Source of the DNA: Candidatus Peribacteraceae bacterium
GTDB lineage: Bacteria > Patescibacteriota > Gracilibacteria > Peribacterales > Peribacteraceae
Assembly (NCBI GenBank): GCA_013140485.1
Contig: JABFSS010000098.1
Coordinates: 1 to 5,510, forward strand
Direction: 5' to 3'
Length of the DNA stretch: 5,510 nucleotides
Position 1 is the first letter of the stretch. Each line of letters starts with the position of its first letter. The translations under genes were made by a program, and so were the position numbers. Under the pieces are notes generated by a model that saw nothing but the letters and a program-made list of their open reading frames with translations, was not told the origin of the DNA and searched no databases. Of the stretch, positions 5,501 to 5,510 are shown piece by piece.

Positions 5501-5510
5501 ATTAGGAACC

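Overview
The window looks like chromosomal DNA from an uncultured, moderately GC-rich bacterium. Lineage cannot be fixed from sequence alone. Three conserved genes (mraY, gap, fbp) end in TGA, so UGA is a stop here and the UGA-recoding codes are excluded. No start has a clear Shine-Dalgarno sequence. A palindromic dispersed-type repeat lies at the left edge. Together with an unusual MraY and a mixed-type GAPDH, this suggests a Patescibacteria/CPR-like or similarly divergent lineage, but that is a weak inference.

Left part (1-1383, + strand): a palindromic repeat, then a small unrecognised GC-rich gene (94-429), an AT-rich predicted lipoprotein (452-991), and a TfoX N-terminal-domain protein (about 1016/1046-1363). 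The unrecognised gene ends with a VIE..LKEPYWD peptide. A second copy of that coding stretch sits at the very end of the TfoX gene, in the -1 frame, so the lipoprotein/TfoX pair is bracketed by two diverged direct repeats. TfoX homology extends upstream of any standard start codon, to an ATA.

Right part (1385-5510, - strand): four co-directional, tightly spaced genes, read from right to left. They are mraY (lipid I synthesis), gap (glyceraldehyde-3-phosphate dehydrogenase), an fbp-family sugar bisphosphatase with sedoheptulose-bisphosphatase-like features, and an unrecognised 247-aa protein with a plausible Fe(II)/2-oxoglutarate oxygenase motif set. The spacing (42, 14 and 31 nt) fits one transcription unit. 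gap and fbp fit a gluconeogenic or pentose-phosphate sugar module: the GAPDH carries an Asn-Ala-Ser cofactor-site signature like NADP-preferring GapB enzymes. mraY is the cell-wall outlier, and it has about 80-90 extra residues that look like a repeat of its central membrane region.

The two halves converge: the last LKEPYWD-frame stop (1383) and the stop of the 247-aa gene (1385) are one base apart, with no visible terminator between them. There is no gene-free stretch over 300 bases. No RNA gene, CRISPR array, transposase or integrase was seen.
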